Assembly: GCA_964638245.1 (NCBI GenBank)
Contig: CAZWZG010000007.1
Location: 1-40,209, forward strand
Direction: 5' to 3'
DNA length: 40,209 nt
Source: CAZWZG01 sp964638245
GTDB taxonomy: Bacteria; Pseudomonadota; Alphaproteobacteria; Rhodobacterales; Rhodobacteraceae
The notes beneath the pieces are model-generated. The model saw only the letters and a list, made by a program, of their open reading frames with translations, was not told the origin of the DNA and did not search any database. The position numbers were made by a program, and so were the translations under genes. Positions within the stretch are counted from its first letter, which is position 1. The number at the start of each line of letters is the position of its first letter. Positions 16,334 through 25,475 of the stretch are shown in pieces.

Positions 16334-16972
16334 TCAGCCCTCCCACGCCGCGGCGATCATGCCGGGCAGTTGACTGGCGATCATGTCGGCATCGCGCATC
16401 AGGTCGAGTTTCTTGCGGATCGACACCTGCGGCACGAGAAAGAAGATCACCACCGTCTGCGCACCGGTCAGGATACCATCCTTGCGGCGGCGTCCGCCTT
16501 TGCGCCGGGCCTGGCCGGATTTGCTGACCCGCGCATCATCCGCGACCAGGAGGCTCGCCTTCCCCGGGCGATACACAAACCGCAATCGCATGCCGCGCCG
16601 CTGCTTCCATTCACCCCCGGTGAGTCTGCGGCCACCTGCACCGGCGCCCGCCGCCTCCGTCGGGATGGAAAGCCAGAACCCGTCTTTGCTGCGGATGATA
16701 TCGCCGCGCTCATGCGAGCCGACGATCTCTGGGGCCTTCGACCAGATCAGGGCAGCCGCGTTGAGCGACTGACCCGCCTGCGGATAGCGCTGCCCTCGGA
16801 TCGTGTTCGGCAGGCGGTTGCCAAGCCCGGCGGACCGGATTTGTTCGCGCCAGTTGTCGCGCACCGCATTCTTTGCGCCATCCATCGCGCGCGTGACAGC
16901 GCGTTCACCCCTGTCGATCTCGCGCAGAATTTCGGCCTGCAGTTGATCGGCATTGGTCGACGTCCGAAACAT
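16334..16972 (-). CDS. DUF6441 family phage protein (tail completion)
   Basis: A 212-residue basic protein. The N-terminal amphipathic helix (LQAEILREIDRGERAVTRAMDGAKNAVRDNWREQI) and the GGRRLTGGEWKQRRGMRLRFVYRPGKASLLVADD core match DUF6441, found between head-tail joining and tail terminator genes in alphaproteobacterial phages. Its size and place correspond to the minor tail/neck component of the HK97-gp10 type. TGATG overlap with the upstream gene. Confidence 0.7.
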   Translation of the reverse strand: MFRTSTNADQLQAEILREIDRGERAVTRAMDGAKNAVRDNWREQIRSAGLGNRLPNTIRGQRYPQAGQSLNAAALIWSKAPEIVGSHERGDIIRSKDGFWLSIPTEAAGAGAGGRRLTGGEWKQRRGMRLRFVYRPGKASLLVADDARVSKSGQARRKGGRRRKDGILTGAQTVVIFFLVPQVSIRKKLDLMRDADMIASQLPGMIAAAWEG

Positions 16973-17247
16973 CAGTCGGTATCCGCCTCGGCATTCTTGG
17001 CCTTGGCCTTGCCCTTCCGGGCAGGCTTGTCCGCCGACCCGTCATCGAGCGCGGCTGGGTCGCTGATCAGGACATCACCGGCCTGCAGCGTGATCGCCTC
17101 ACCCTCTTTGAGGCTGAACAGGCCCGTCGGCGGCCAGCGGGTGCCCAGAACGGCTGCGTTGCGCTGCTGCACCGCCATATCGAAGAGGCGCAGCGTGACG
17201 GGACCGCGCAGCGTGGCACCGTCGGTTTCGATCGTGAATTTCTGCAT
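16972..17247 (-). CDS. hypothetical head-tail region protein
   Basis: A 91-residue protein: a beta-rich N-terminal part (MQKFTIETDGATLRGPVTLRLFD) and a Lys/Ala/Asp-rich disordered tail (KPARKGKAKAKNAEADTD). It sits between the joiner and the DUF6441 gene and overlaps the latter by TGATG. A good ribosome binding site (GGAGAAACCC) precedes the ATG. No named family. Confidence 0.6.
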   Translation of the reverse strand: MQKFTIETDGATLRGPVTLRLFDMAVQQRNAAVLGTRWPPTGLFSLKEGEAITLQAGDVLISDPAALDDGSADKPARKGKAKAKNAEADTD

Positions 17248-17256
17248 GGGTTTCTC

Positions 17257-17574
17257 CTACACCGGAACGGTGTTCACCTCGAAGATCAGCCCGGTGCTGT
17301 CGCGACGGGGATGACCCTGGACTTTTCGTGTCTGGCCGCGCACGTCGAAGACGTCATCGGCGGCGAGGTCCTCCGCATCCGCGATCCGGATGTGAAGGAT
17401 GAGCGTGCCCGACTGGAGCGAGACCGCGCCGAACGACTGGACCTCATCCGGCGCGCGCACCATCACGCGCACCGCTATCTCGCCGCCGGAGGCGGGACGC
17501 AGGGTCGCCGCCTCCGACAGGTGAGGATCCGCGAACATGACGTTCACGGCGCGCTCTTTGGCCCCGAGCAGCAC
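17257..17574 (-). CDS. phage head-tail joining protein
   Basis: Up to 105 residues from a GTG at 17574, 5 nt after the DUF2190 stop; the ATG at 17538 (MFADPHLSEAATLRP) is an alternative and matches the usual N-terminus of this family (x-F-A-D-P-H-L). A beta-barrel-like core (GEIAVRVMVRAPDE, SGTLILHIRIADAEDL) and DVFDVRGQTRKVQGHPRRD are characteristic of small neck proteins that join capsid and tail in lambda-like phages (gpFII role). Start site uncertain. Confidence 0.65.
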   Translation of the reverse strand: MLLGAKERAVNVMFADPHLSEAATLRPASGGEIAVRVMVRAPDEVQSFGAVSLQSGTLILHIRIADAEDLAADDVFDVRGQTRKVQGHPRRDSTGLIFEVNTVPV

Positions 17575-17579
17575 GCGGT

Positions 17580-17915
17580 TTAGGCGACGATGCCGAGACG
17601 GACGCGGCCGGTGGTCAGGGTCGCGCCGCTGCCGACGGCCTCGGTCGCGACACCGATCAGCGTGTTGTCGGTGGCGACCGTGGTGCAGCGCTTGTTGCTG
17701 GCGTCCCAGTAGACCTTCGCCCCGACGGTCCAGGCCTGCGAGCCGACCTTGACCAGATCGAAGATGCCTTCGGTCACGATGACCAGGTCACCGCCGTTTT
17801 CGGCGTCGTTCTGAGCGACACCGAACAGGGAGCCGATCAGGATGCCCTTCCCGGAATTGACGGCGGCCGGCGCGGTCAGGGTGACCGTTTTGCCGGAATC
17901 AACATAGGTTTTCAT
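17580..17915 (-). CDS. capsid decoration protein, DUF2190 family
   Basis: A 111-residue protein: SGKTVTLTAPAAVNSGKGILIGSLFGVAQNDAENG, then VTEGIFDLVKVGSQAWTVGAKVYWDASNKRCTTV and GVATEAVGSG, the DUF2190 pattern. Family members are commonly mislabelled RecA-like; structural work places them on the capsid surface as cement proteins. It follows the capsid gene directly. AGGAGAAT precedes the ATG. Confidence 0.78.
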   Translation of the reverse strand: MKTYVDSGKTVTLTAPAAVNSGKGILIGSLFGVAQNDAENGGDLVIVTEGIFDLVKVGSQAWTVGAKVYWDASNKRCTTVATDNTLIGVATEAVGSGATLTTGRVRLGIVA

Positions 17916-17991
17916 GGATAATTCTCCTGTTTCACGAAAAACCCCGGCCAGAGAGCCGGGGCTTCAGAATGCGTTGATGATCGCGGCCGCG

Positions 17992-20028
17992 TTATGCGCC
18001 CGGGTTCTTGTAGAGCGTGCGGTGATCGAGCGGTGCCACACCCGCATCCATCCGGACCTTCAGCTCGACCCCGTCGGTGGTCCAACCGGCCTGCTCTTCG
18101 ATATACGGCGTCTTGTTGCCGTCGAGATAGGCCACCTCGACCGTGTCGAAGCCTTGACCCGCGGCGAGATACCAGGCTGTCGCCGAGTTGGCGTCGAGAC
18201 GGGCATCCGCGACGACCTCGGCCATGCCCGCAATCGGGTTGCGTGCGTGGCCCTTCTGTGCGGTCGGGTTGACGACGCTGGTCATCAGCTCCGTGGCCAC
18301 CGTTTCCAGCGCCGCCGGAACGATGAAGTAGGCCGGGCGGATGTTCAGCGCAGCGGTCGAGGTTGCACTTTCCGTCTGCGTCCGCATCGCGGTGCGGGCG
18401 GCACTCAGGGTCTCGACGCTCGGTGCAGCACCGGACGAGGCGAGGTTCTTGTGATCCGCGTGGAAGAGCGCGGTGCCGTCGGCCATGTTCGGATTGCTGG
18501 TCAGGATCGCGTAGACCAGGTTACCGATCGTGCGCTTCGACGTGCGGGCCGCTTCCATCGGCAGCTTGGCGAAGAGCTGCAGGTCATCGTTGATGATCGC
18601 CTGGCGCGTGATGCGCAGCAGACGGCCATAGGTCGCCAGCGTGATGGTCTCCCCACGGTCACCGACGGTGCCGTGCTTGTACTCCGCACCCTCTTTGACT
18701 TCCGGCAAGGCGTCCATCAGACCGAGGCCAACGCGCTTGCTGGGCTTGAAGTCTGTCAGAATGCCCTCATCCGTCCAAAGCTCGTAGGTTTCCTCGGCGG
18801 ATTCCCAGCCCTTCAGCGCAGCCTTGTTCATCAGGTTCAGCAGCACGTTCGGGAAGTCGCTGGTCCCGTGCGAGCCCGCCTGGGTGAAGGCGGCACCCAC
18901 CATCTGCATGCGGTCGTTGGGAATTGTAACGTTGGCGACATGCAGCGACTGACGCGCAAGCTCGGCCAGGCTCTGACCGGTGAACTCGTTGCGCTCGCCG
19001 CCTTCCATACCGGCACGCGCCATCAGGCCGAGCAGCGCACCCTGGCGGAACCGGTCCTGCCCATCGGCCGTGACAGTGGCGCGCGGTCCACCGATGCCAC
19101 GGGTCTCCTGCTGACCCGCCTGGGCGAAGGCCTCGATCGCCTTGCCGCGGAAATCTTCGATGCTCATGCCATCATCGATCGCCGACTGGATCAGCTGCTC
19201 ACTGGACCCAAGCTGACGGCCCGTGCGCTGGATCGCTGCGATACGACCGCGTTCAGCGATTGCCGCCTGGGTAAGCGCCTCTTCGTTCGGCTGGGTCTGC
19301 GCAGTGGGCGCAGCCTGTGTGGTCACCGCAGGTGTTGCGGCGGTTTGAGTGTCATTCTCAGGCATATCTGCCTCCTCTTGCTGAATTGACAGCGCTCCGT
19401 CCGCCGCAGGCGGTTGGCTCGCAGATTCGGCGGCATCAGCCGCGGAATTCGGGGGTAAGTTGATGGTTTCGGCTTGGTGCAGCGCAGCGGCCTGCGTCAT
19501 GGCCCCCCGATCTGCACCGATTGCGACCATCGAGATTTCCATCGGCCGCCACTTCGTGAAATACATCACCTCGATGTCTTCACCTTGGTCGTTTTTCTCG
19601 AGGCGGAGCTCCTGCTCGATCACGCTGAAACCGACCGAAACGTTACGCAAAGAGCCATCGGACACTTTCTGCCAGGTGTCTTTGACGCTTTCGGCCTGGG
19701 AGAACTTCAGCACGGCGCGGGCTTCGTTATTGCCGAGGGTGATCTTCTGCACGCTGCCCAGCACCGACCGCGTGTCATACACGAAATGGTCGTTGAGCAC
19801 CGGAACCGCGCCCTTGTCGGCTTGGCTCAGATCGCAGGCGTCTTTCGTCAGCACCAGGCGGGTCTGCATCATCTGCCAGCGGTCATTGTGGCGTACGGGA
19901 TGCCGCACAAGCTGACCGGTCGAGAACACGCACTCGATCGTACGTTCCTCTTCGTTGATCGACTGCAGTGGCGAGTTGGCTTGCGTCAGCATATCCACGC
20001 CACCAGCGATGGCCTTTTGTTCAGGCAT
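17992..20028 (-). CDS. prohead protease-major capsid protein fusion
   Basis: A 678-residue protein with two parts. Residues 1-~200 are the prohead protease: VPVLNDH (His81) and RNVSVGFSV (Ser131) supply the catalytic His and Ser, and WRPMEISMVAIGAD is the final conserved strand. Residues ~222-330 are a Gln/Ala/Glu-rich scaffold-like segment, and ~330-678 form the HK97-fold capsid protein (DDLQLFAKLPMEAARTSKRTI, TALNIRPAYFIVPAALE, ending GVAPLDHRTLYKNPGA). Protease action would remove the scaffold. The gene begins after GAGGAG. A strong internal start at 19365 may also give the capsid part alone. Confidence 0.85.
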   Translation of the reverse strand: MPEQKAIAGGVDMLTQANSPLQSINEEERTIECVFSTGQLVRHPVRHNDRWQMMQTRLVLTKDACDLSQADKGAVPVLNDHFVYDTRSVLGSVQKITLGNNEARAVLKFSQAESVKDTWQKVSDGSLRNVSVGFSVIEQELRLEKNDQGEDIEVMYFTKWRPMEISMVAIGADRGAMTQAAALHQAETINLPPNSAADAAESASQPPAADGALSIQQEEADMPENDTQTAATPAVTTQAAPTAQTQPNEEALTQAAIAERGRIAAIQRTGRQLGSSEQLIQSAIDDGMSIEDFRGKAIEAFAQAGQQETRGIGGPRATVTADGQDRFRQGALLGLMARAGMEGGERNEFTGQSLAELARQSLHVANVTIPNDRMQMVGAAFTQAGSHGTSDFPNVLLNLMNKAALKGWESAEETYELWTDEGILTDFKPSKRVGLGLMDALPEVKEGAEYKHGTVGDRGETITLATYGRLLRITRQAIINDDLQLFAKLPMEAARTSKRTIGNLVYAILTSNPNMADGTALFHADHKNLASSGAAPSVETLSAARTAMRTQTESATSTAALNIRPAYFIVPAALETVATELMTSVVNPTAQKGHARNPIAGMAEVVADARLDANSATAWYLAAGQGFDTVEVAYLDGNKTPYIEEQAGWTTDGVELKVRMDAGVAPLDHRTLYKNPGA
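19365..19378 (-). promoter_or_regulatory. internal Shine-Dalgarno and in-frame ATG in the protease-capsid fusion
   Basis: AAGAGGAGG lies 6 nt before an ATG at 19365 that is in frame with the fusion (codon 222). A product from here would be a 457-residue scaffold-plus-capsid protein beginning MPENDTQT. The complementarity to the 16S 3' end is better than at the gene's own start. Confidence 0.7.
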
Positions 20029-20038
20029 GTCTTGCTCC

Positions 20039-21583
20039 TCAATCTTCGGATTTTGGGGTCGCGGGCGCGCCGCCGAACCCGGGATCGAGAGGCAGATCGC
20101 TGGTCAGCTCCTGCCACTCTTCGAATTCCTTGAGCACTTCCTCCGGATTGCGCCCAAGCCGCGAGATCACCTCCTGCGGAGAAATCAGCCCGGCCCGCAT
20201 CTGCAGGATCGCAGCGCTCGCATCCTTCAACGGGTCCACCCAAGGCCGCTTCGGTGGCGTCCAGGCCGCGCGCGGGATCGCACCCTCGGCGAGGTCACCA
20301 TTCATCTGCGCCGCCTGCATCACGCGCTTCCACGCGGGACGCCCGGACTGGTGGATCATCAGCATGCTCTGCCAGCTCTCGACCAGGCGGTTGAAGCTCA
20401 TCTCGCCGCCGCGCATCGAGGAATAGTTCACCGATGACAGGTCACCCGTCATGCCGGCATAGGGCAGGCCCAGACCGGCCGCGACCGCGTGCAGCCGCTC
20501 GCGCATGTGCTCGACCAATCCTTCGCTGGCGGCAGGGGCGTGGTAGCTCACCTCCCAGCCGGGCTTGGCCTCAAGGATCGTGCCCGGCGTCATGCGCTCG
20601 ACCGGGGAACCAGAGGCGGTTTTCAGCGCCGGTGTGCTGTCGCCCGCCTCACCGCCGACAGACCCACCCGCGATGCTGGCTGCCGGGTCGCTTTCGTCGA
20701 CGCTGTTGTAAACCACCATCGCGATGCACGCTTCGAGCTTCTTTCGAACAAGCTCCGCCTCGGCCAGATCGTCGATGTCCCGCAAAAGCGTGGCCACCGG
20801 CGCGAACCACGACACGCCGCGCACCTGGCCGGGGCGCAGGACCTCGTAGATGTGGTCGACATATTGCGCCTCGACCCGGCGCGTCCGCCAGGTGCTTGCC
20901 AGCGGCGCGTACCGGTCACCGGGATGCGTCTCGAAGAGGTGGTAGGCCACGCGACGGCCGATCTCATCGAACTCGACGCCCTGAACCACCCGGTTGCCCG
21001 ACTTGAGCACGGTGTTCATCGAGTGATCGAGCAGATCACCTTCAAGGATTTCACAGCGCCAGAACAGGCGGTTGCCTTCGACCACCGGCCGCCAGAGGCG
21101 CAGCGCTTCACCACCCTCGACCGCCGTGCGGGTCAGCAGGTTCTGCTGGCCGTAGAAATCCATCTGGCCGCTGGGGTCGCAGCGCTCGACGAACCGCTCC
21201 CACTGGTCCCGCGTCTGGCGCTGCAGCTTTTCCCGATCGGCCTTGTCACCGTCCGGAACGATGGCCCGGGGCCGGACACCGGTGCCCGCGATATGCGCCG
21301 CAAGCCCTCGGGTTGCCGCCGCGCCATAGGCGCTGTTGCGCACCAGGTCGCGCGCGGCGGCGCGCAGCATCGGGATCGCCGCCTGGATTTCCGTCGAGGC
21401 CGAGGTCTGCGGCCGCGACCAGCCACTGGCGCGCCCGCCGGTGCGGGCAGCGTCATAGCTCTGGACCAGCTCGGCGCGCTTCTTCTCGGCCAGAAGGGAC
21501 GTGTTCGCGCGCTCAAGACGAAGCCGCGCCTCGGCACGCCGGGCGCTGAATTGCGGCATCAGCCGCTGAATAAGTGATGTCAT
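20039..21583 (-). CDS. lambda-type portal protein
   Basis: A 514-residue protein matching the lambda B portal family (PF05136). It has an N-terminal helical region (RRAEARLRLERANTSLLAEKKRAEL), the AAARDLVRNSAYGAAATRGLAAHIAGTG segment, the central DQWERFVERCDPSGQMDF, and a Pro/Asp-rich C-terminus. It forms the 12-subunit ring at one capsid vertex through which DNA is packaged. It is placed between gpW and the protease-capsid gene, as in lambda. Confidence 0.88.
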   Translation of the reverse strand: MTSLIQRLMPQFSARRAEARLRLERANTSLLAEKKRAELVQSYDAARTGGRASGWSRPQTSASTEIQAAIPMLRAAARDLVRNSAYGAAATRGLAAHIAGTGVRPRAIVPDGDKADREKLQRQTRDQWERFVERCDPSGQMDFYGQQNLLTRTAVEGGEALRLWRPVVEGNRLFWRCEILEGDLLDHSMNTVLKSGNRVVQGVEFDEIGRRVAYHLFETHPGDRYAPLASTWRTRRVEAQYVDHIYEVLRPGQVRGVSWFAPVATLLRDIDDLAEAELVRKKLEACIAMVVYNSVDESDPAASIAGGSVGGEAGDSTPALKTASGSPVERMTPGTILEAKPGWEVSYHAPAASEGLVEHMRERLHAVAAGLGLPYAGMTGDLSSVNYSSMRGGEMSFNRLVESWQSMLMIHQSGRPAWKRVMQAAQMNGDLAEGAIPRAAWTPPKRPWVDPLKDASAAILQMRAGLISPQEVISRLGRNPEEVLKEFEEWQELTSDLPLDPGFGGAPATPKSED

Positions 21584-21584
21584 G

Positions 21585-21788
21585 TCAGTACCGGGTGAAG
21601 GCCCCTACATTCGCGCGAACGGGTCGCTGCCCCGCCGCTTCGCGCTTCTGCGCCCGGAAATAGTCCAGCGCGCTCTGCATCTCGGCGATGTCCTGGTATT
21701 CGGTACGATGGCCGTCGAAGCTGACCACGCGCACACCCGACGCCATCGCGCTTTCAAGCGCCTCGATCTTTTCTTCTACAGTTGCCAT
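21585..21788 (-). CDS. gpW-like head-tail joining protein
   Basis: A 67-residue protein, nearly the size of lambda gpW (68). The sequence MATVEEKIEALESAMASGVRVVSFDGHRTEYQ, then a helix with the small-residue core (MQSALDYFRAQKREA), fits the gpW two-helix plus hairpin fold. It overlaps the terminase gene by 13 nt and ends 1 nt before the portal start. It acts as a neck component that closes the portal after packaging. Confidence 0.75.
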   Translation of the reverse strand: MATVEEKIEALESAMASGVRVVSFDGHRTEYQDIAEMQSALDYFRAQKREAAGQRPVRANVGAFTRY

Positions 21789-23815
21789 CCACTGCCCCTT
21801 CCGCCGAGCCAGTCATCCTTGACCGGTTCGGATGATGTCTGCTCGTCTTTGCCGCGTTCCGCTTTTGCGTCGGGCCGATCGACCGGCTCGACCTTCGTCG
21901 CCATCTGATCGAAGAGCTCGGGCTCCGCGTCCTGCGGGGCCGCACCGCGCTCTTGGTCGAGCATCGCCCAGTCCTCTGCCGACAGCGTGGCCCATTGCTT
22001 CCTGCGCGCACCCGCCTCGGCATAGTTCATCGTGTCGAGACCTTCGTTCCGGCGGGATGCCTCGACGGGCACCCACTTGCTGACCGGCACGCCCGAGCTC
22101 GAGCGCCGGATCACCCGAACTTCGGACGTGATCTGGCGGTAATACTCATCCCCCAGCCCCAGTGGAAAATCGACATACCCCCGCTTGAGCGGATCAGTCT
22201 CTTCCAGGGCGTGGTAGAACTCGCCCTTCATCTGGCTGACATTCAGCATGAACGCCCGCTTCTGGCGGCGCTTCACACGCCCGTCGGCGCGGCGCTCGAA
22301 CTTCATCTCGGCCATGATCGGGCCGGTGTCGCCCTTGGCCCCCTTGATCAGGATGACCCGGCTCCAGGGATGCCGCTTGGCGTAGGTCCAGGCCGCGTCG
22401 GTGAACGCACCACTGTCGATCACCATGATGTCGAGCTTCAGTCGCAGGCCTCGCTCGGTGCGCCACGTGCTCTTGAGCAGCGCATCGAGGGCGTCGGACC
22501 CTTCCGGATCGCTGATCTGGTACGGAATCACCAGGTAATCGACCACCCAGCGCCGGAAATTCGGCCCGAACGCCACGACATGGACCTCGATGCGATCCGC
22601 CTGCAGGTCGACACCCGCCGACAGGATCACGCCCCGCGCCGGCACGATGCCCTTGCCGCGCCGATGCTCGTCTTCGCCCGGGTTCTCCACGCGATCCCGG
22701 ATCTTCTCCCATTTCGGCGCGTTGGTGGCCTGCTCGTAGGGCAGGCCCAGAACGTCGTTGAAGAACGTCTGCTCGGTTTCCGCCTCGACGGTGCTTTCCT
22801 TGCCCTCTTCGCCGCCCTCCTGCCCGCTGGCCGTCGACCAGCCCATGAGCTGGGCATAGTTCACCGCGATCGACCGCCAGTCGCGCTGCGGCACGTAGGC
22901 CCGCCAGAGGAAGAACCCCGGATGATCGCCATTCGGGTTGTGCGCCACCCACCGGCCGCGGGCGATGATGTCCCGCTTGTGCTTGTGCTCGATCTTCTGC
23001 CCGCACTGGTCGCAGCGGAAATGCGCCGCGGCCAAATCCTGCGGATCAATGTTCCGCTTGAAGTTCTCCCAGGTCAGCGGCGCGTAGTGGTCGCAATGCG
23101 GACAGGGCACGTGGAAGTGCCGCTGATCGCTGCGCGCGAACGCCCGGGAAATCCGGCACGTCCCCAAAATCTGCGGCGTCGACACCCGCACGATCTTCGC
23201 ATCCTCGAAACTCGCCGCGCGGCTCACCGCGAGCGCCTCTGGATCACCCTTCACGTGCATCTCGAACTTCGCGACGTCATCCATCACCACGAGGCGGCGC
23301 GTCGTGCCGGCCAGATCGTCCGGCGACCCGGCGCTGGTGATCTTCAGGCTGCCATTTCTGGCCAGCGTCTCTTGGTTGAACTTCGCGTCCCTCTGGTCAC
23401 CGCTGCGCCCGTCGCCGAACACCTTCAGAAGGCTCGGAGCCTGTCTGCGCATCGGCAGCCACTTGTTGTCGATCCACTCGGTCGCCGAGCTGTGCGTCGG
23501 ATGAACCACCAGGCTATCGACCGGCCCGTATTCGTGCCAGGCACCGACCACCGGGTTGATGATCGAGACCGTCTTGCCCCATTGCGCCGAGCCGAGGATC
23601 GTCACTTCGCGGGCCGGATGCTCCGGCGACAGCACCTGGTGGATTTCCCGCAGGAACGGGAACCGGTCGATCCGGAACGGACCCGGCATCGGCGAGCGTT
23701 CGTCGAAAACGATGTTCTCTTCGCACCACCGCGTGATGTCCGGCGGGGGCGGCGGGTCCATTGCCCGCGCCATCGCCGCGGCGACGACAGCCTTGGCCGA
23801 GACCAGGCACCCCAT
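21776..23815 (-). CDS. terminase large subunit (GpA-like)
   Basis: A 679-residue GpA-type packaging ATPase/nuclease (PF05876). Walker A is GSAQWGKT (residues 75-82), Walker B LVVMDD (175-180). A zinc-ribbon insertion is formed by Cys238, Cys241, Cys268 and Cys271. The nuclease domain has Asp402 in SAGVDLQADR and Asp466 in MVIDSGAF. It cuts concatemers and pumps DNA into the prohead. It overlaps the small subunit by a TGATG junction. Confidence 0.93.
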   Translation of the reverse strand: MGCLVSAKAVVAAAMARAMDPPPPPDITRWCEENIVFDERSPMPGPFRIDRFPFLREIHQVLSPEHPAREVTILGSAQWGKTVSIINPVVGAWHEYGPVDSLVVHPTHSSATEWIDNKWLPMRRQAPSLLKVFGDGRSGDQRDAKFNQETLARNGSLKITSAGSPDDLAGTTRRLVVMDDVAKFEMHVKGDPEALAVSRAASFEDAKIVRVSTPQILGTCRISRAFARSDQRHFHVPCPHCDHYAPLTWENFKRNIDPQDLAAAHFRCDQCGQKIEHKHKRDIIARGRWVAHNPNGDHPGFFLWRAYVPQRDWRSIAVNYAQLMGWSTASGQEGGEEGKESTVEAETEQTFFNDVLGLPYEQATNAPKWEKIRDRVENPGEDEHRRGKGIVPARGVILSAGVDLQADRIEVHVVAFGPNFRRWVVDYLVIPYQISDPEGSDALDALLKSTWRTERGLRLKLDIMVIDSGAFTDAAWTYAKRHPWSRVILIKGAKGDTGPIMAEMKFERRADGRVKRRQKRAFMLNVSQMKGEFYHALEETDPLKRGYVDFPLGLGDEYYRQITSEVRVIRRSSSGVPVSKWVPVEASRRNEGLDTMNYAEAGARRKQWATLSAEDWAMLDQERGAAPQDAEPELFDQMATKVEPVDRPDAKAERGKDEQTSSEPVKDDWLGGRGSGWQL

Positions 23816-24432
23816 CAGATATCCGCCGCCTTTTCGGCCTCGGACAGGTCAGCGCTTTCCGCCTCGGCGTTAAGCTCATCCCGGCGCAGCTGACGATGCT
23901 TCCGCCATTCGTCGTTGAGCACCTGTCGAATCTCCCGCGCATCGAGACCGTGAATGTCGGCGACCACCGAGGCCGCTTCCCGCATCACCGCTTCGAACTC
24001 GGCGATCTCCTGCGCCATGATCCGGCCGATCTGCTGCTGGACCTCAGACGCCAGGACCATCGTGCCCTCGGCCGCCGCGCTTTCCCGGCGTTTCCGGCGA
24101 AGGTCTTCCTCCGCGTTCTCGATCCGGGCCAGCTCATACCGCGAAATGTCTTTCTCGGGCAGTTCGCTCGCACCCGCCGGATGTTTCGGGTCTTCCGCCG
24201 ACCCGGTAAGCGCCGCCTCGAGCTGTTTCTTCGTCTTCGCCCCGTTGCCCAGCATCTGCCCTGGATCGAGGTTCCTCTTGAGCCGTTCGGCCGCCTTGGC
24301 CAGATCGAAGCGCCGGTTGCGGCCCTCACCCTGGTAGCAGCCGTCGAGATGCCCTGATTTAACCATCTGGCTGATGCGCCCCTTGGTCAGGTTCAGTTTC
24401 TCGGCAAGCTGGGTGGTGGTTAAACCGGACAT
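23815..24432 (-). CDS. terminase small subunit (Nu1-like)
   Basis: A 205-residue protein; the ATG at 24432 follows AGGGG and is preferred to the upstream TTG. It opens with a helix-turn-helix (TTTQLAEKLNLTKGRISQMVKSGHLDG) that should bind the cos or pac site, then a charged linker and long helices (VQQQIGRIMAQEIAEFEAVMREAASVV) typical of small-subunit oligomerisation domains. It is the first gene of the morphogenetic module. The packaging site probably lies in or near the untranslated interval just upstream (24433-24656). Confidence 0.82.
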   Translation of the reverse strand: MSGLTTTQLAEKLNLTKGRISQMVKSGHLDGCYQGEGRNRRFDLAKAAERLKRNLDPGQMLGNGAKTKKQLEAALTGSAEDPKHPAGASELPEKDISRYELARIENAEEDLRRKRRESAAAEGTMVLASEVQQQIGRIMAQEIAEFEAVMREAASVVADIHGLDAREIRQVLNDEWRKHRQLRRDELNAEAESADLSEAEKAADI

Positions 24433-24578
24433 GGCCCCTGTGTTTAGCAATTTGCGTTTAGGCTTGGTCGGACGTTTAGCGGTTCAAAACCTCTGCGCTT
24501 AGCGCCACCGTATAGACACCGGCCCAGAAAGGACCCGCTGAGGCTGGATTTTGGCTGAGATCACCCGACGAAATGAAA

Positions 24579-24611
24579 ACGCCCGGCAGAGGTGTGATCC
24601 TCTCCGGGCGC
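24579..24611 (-). terminator. rho-independent terminator between the middle region and the packaging genes
   Basis: Stem CGCCCGG (24580-24586) with CCGGGCG (24604-24610), extended by AGAGG/CCTCT, loop TGTGAT. On the minus strand it is followed by GTTTTCATTT. It would stop leftward transcription before the terminase genes unless an antiterminator acts or a late promoter lies between it and 24432. Confidence 0.7.
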
Positions 24612-24656
24612 AATTTGTGATGATGACATATCTGTAGTCTGCGGTTCCCCTAAGCG

Positions 24657-25475
24657 TCAAGCCACATTTTGCGGTCGATCCAGATCGTACCCCTGCATAC
24701 GGTCCAGCGCGGCGCACAAAGCGGCGCGCAGATCGGACCGAACCGCATCGTTTTTGCTGGCCCAGCCGTGGTTCCGAAGCACTTCATCCAGCGTCATATT
24801 GCCGAGACACACCATGTCGACCAGCGTCCGCACCCGGATGGCAGACCGCTTGCCTCCGGTGGCCGATGGCCGATGCCGCCGCACCTCTTTCGCCAAACCG
24901 TCACCGATCCGGCGGTGCAGCGACCGAAGCCGGGCGAAGTCCCGGAAGATTGCCGCTTCGCGATCACCACCGCCAGACCCACGCCCAACCGCTTCGAGCG
25001 ATGCGCAGGAAACACCCGACGCCTCGCACCGTTCGGTCAGCGCCGCATAATCCCGCGCCGCCGCCACCTGACCATGCGTGAAGGGAGGCACGAACGCGGG
25101 CTCGACAAATTCAGGGACGGAATGCCGTGGCATTGCCCCTCGCCGCCTGTCGTAATCCCGACGTGCCGCTGCCACCACCTTCGGCTGGGCCTTGATCGCA
25201 TTCATCGTCATCAGGTCGAACGCATCGGCCACCCGCGCGCCGTCCCGACCAAGATAGCCAGCTCGTCGCGACACCAGGTTGCCCGCATCGGTCACCACCA
25301 TCTCGCGCGGCACGAACACCTGCATGGGCCCGCGCGCTGGGGCCGCGATGATCTCGGGTCCGCAGGCGGCGGGCGGTGCGGACCGGTCGAGGTTGGCCGC
25401 CGCAGCCCGGCGCCAATCATTCGGCAGCCGAGTCAGCACCGTGGCCAAAGGCGTGACGTAGAACACATCGACCAT
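24657..25475 (-). CDS. hypothetical protein, possible late regulator
   Basis: A 272-residue protein; the ATG at 25475 overlaps the previous stop (TGATG), preferred to a GTG one codon upstream. The C-terminal 70 residues (IRVRTLVDMVCLGNMTLDEVLRNHGW and CAALDRMQGYDLDRPQNVA) contain a predicted helix-turn-helix of the kind used by sigma/antitermination-like regulators, and many Cys/His are absent. It is the last gene before the terminator and the packaging genes, the position of Q-type late regulators in lambda-like phages. The activator role is inference. Confidence 0.6.
   Translation of the reverse strand: MVDVFYVTPLATVLTRLPNDWRRAAAANLDRSAPPAACGPEIIAAPARGPMQVFVPREMVVTDAGNLVSRRAGYLGRDGARVADAFDLMTMNAIKAQPKVVAAARRDYDRRRGAMPRHSVPEFVEPAFVPPFTHGQVAAARDYAALTERCEASGVSCASLEAVGRGSGGGDREAAIFRDFARLRSLHRRIGDGLAKEVRRHRPSATGGKRSAIRVRTLVDMVCLGNMTLDEVLRNHGWASKNDAVRSDLRAALCAALDRMQGYDLDRPQNVA

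Noticed and set aside
21953..23893. 646-codon plus-strand frame antisense to the terminase large subunit
   Set aside because: The sense strand has Walker A/B and nuclease motifs; the antisense product has a generic His/Arg-rich composition.
24499..24717. 72-codon minus-strand frame spanning the terminator at 24579-24611
   Set aside because: It crosses the terminator hairpin and has no start signal; coding sense is poor.
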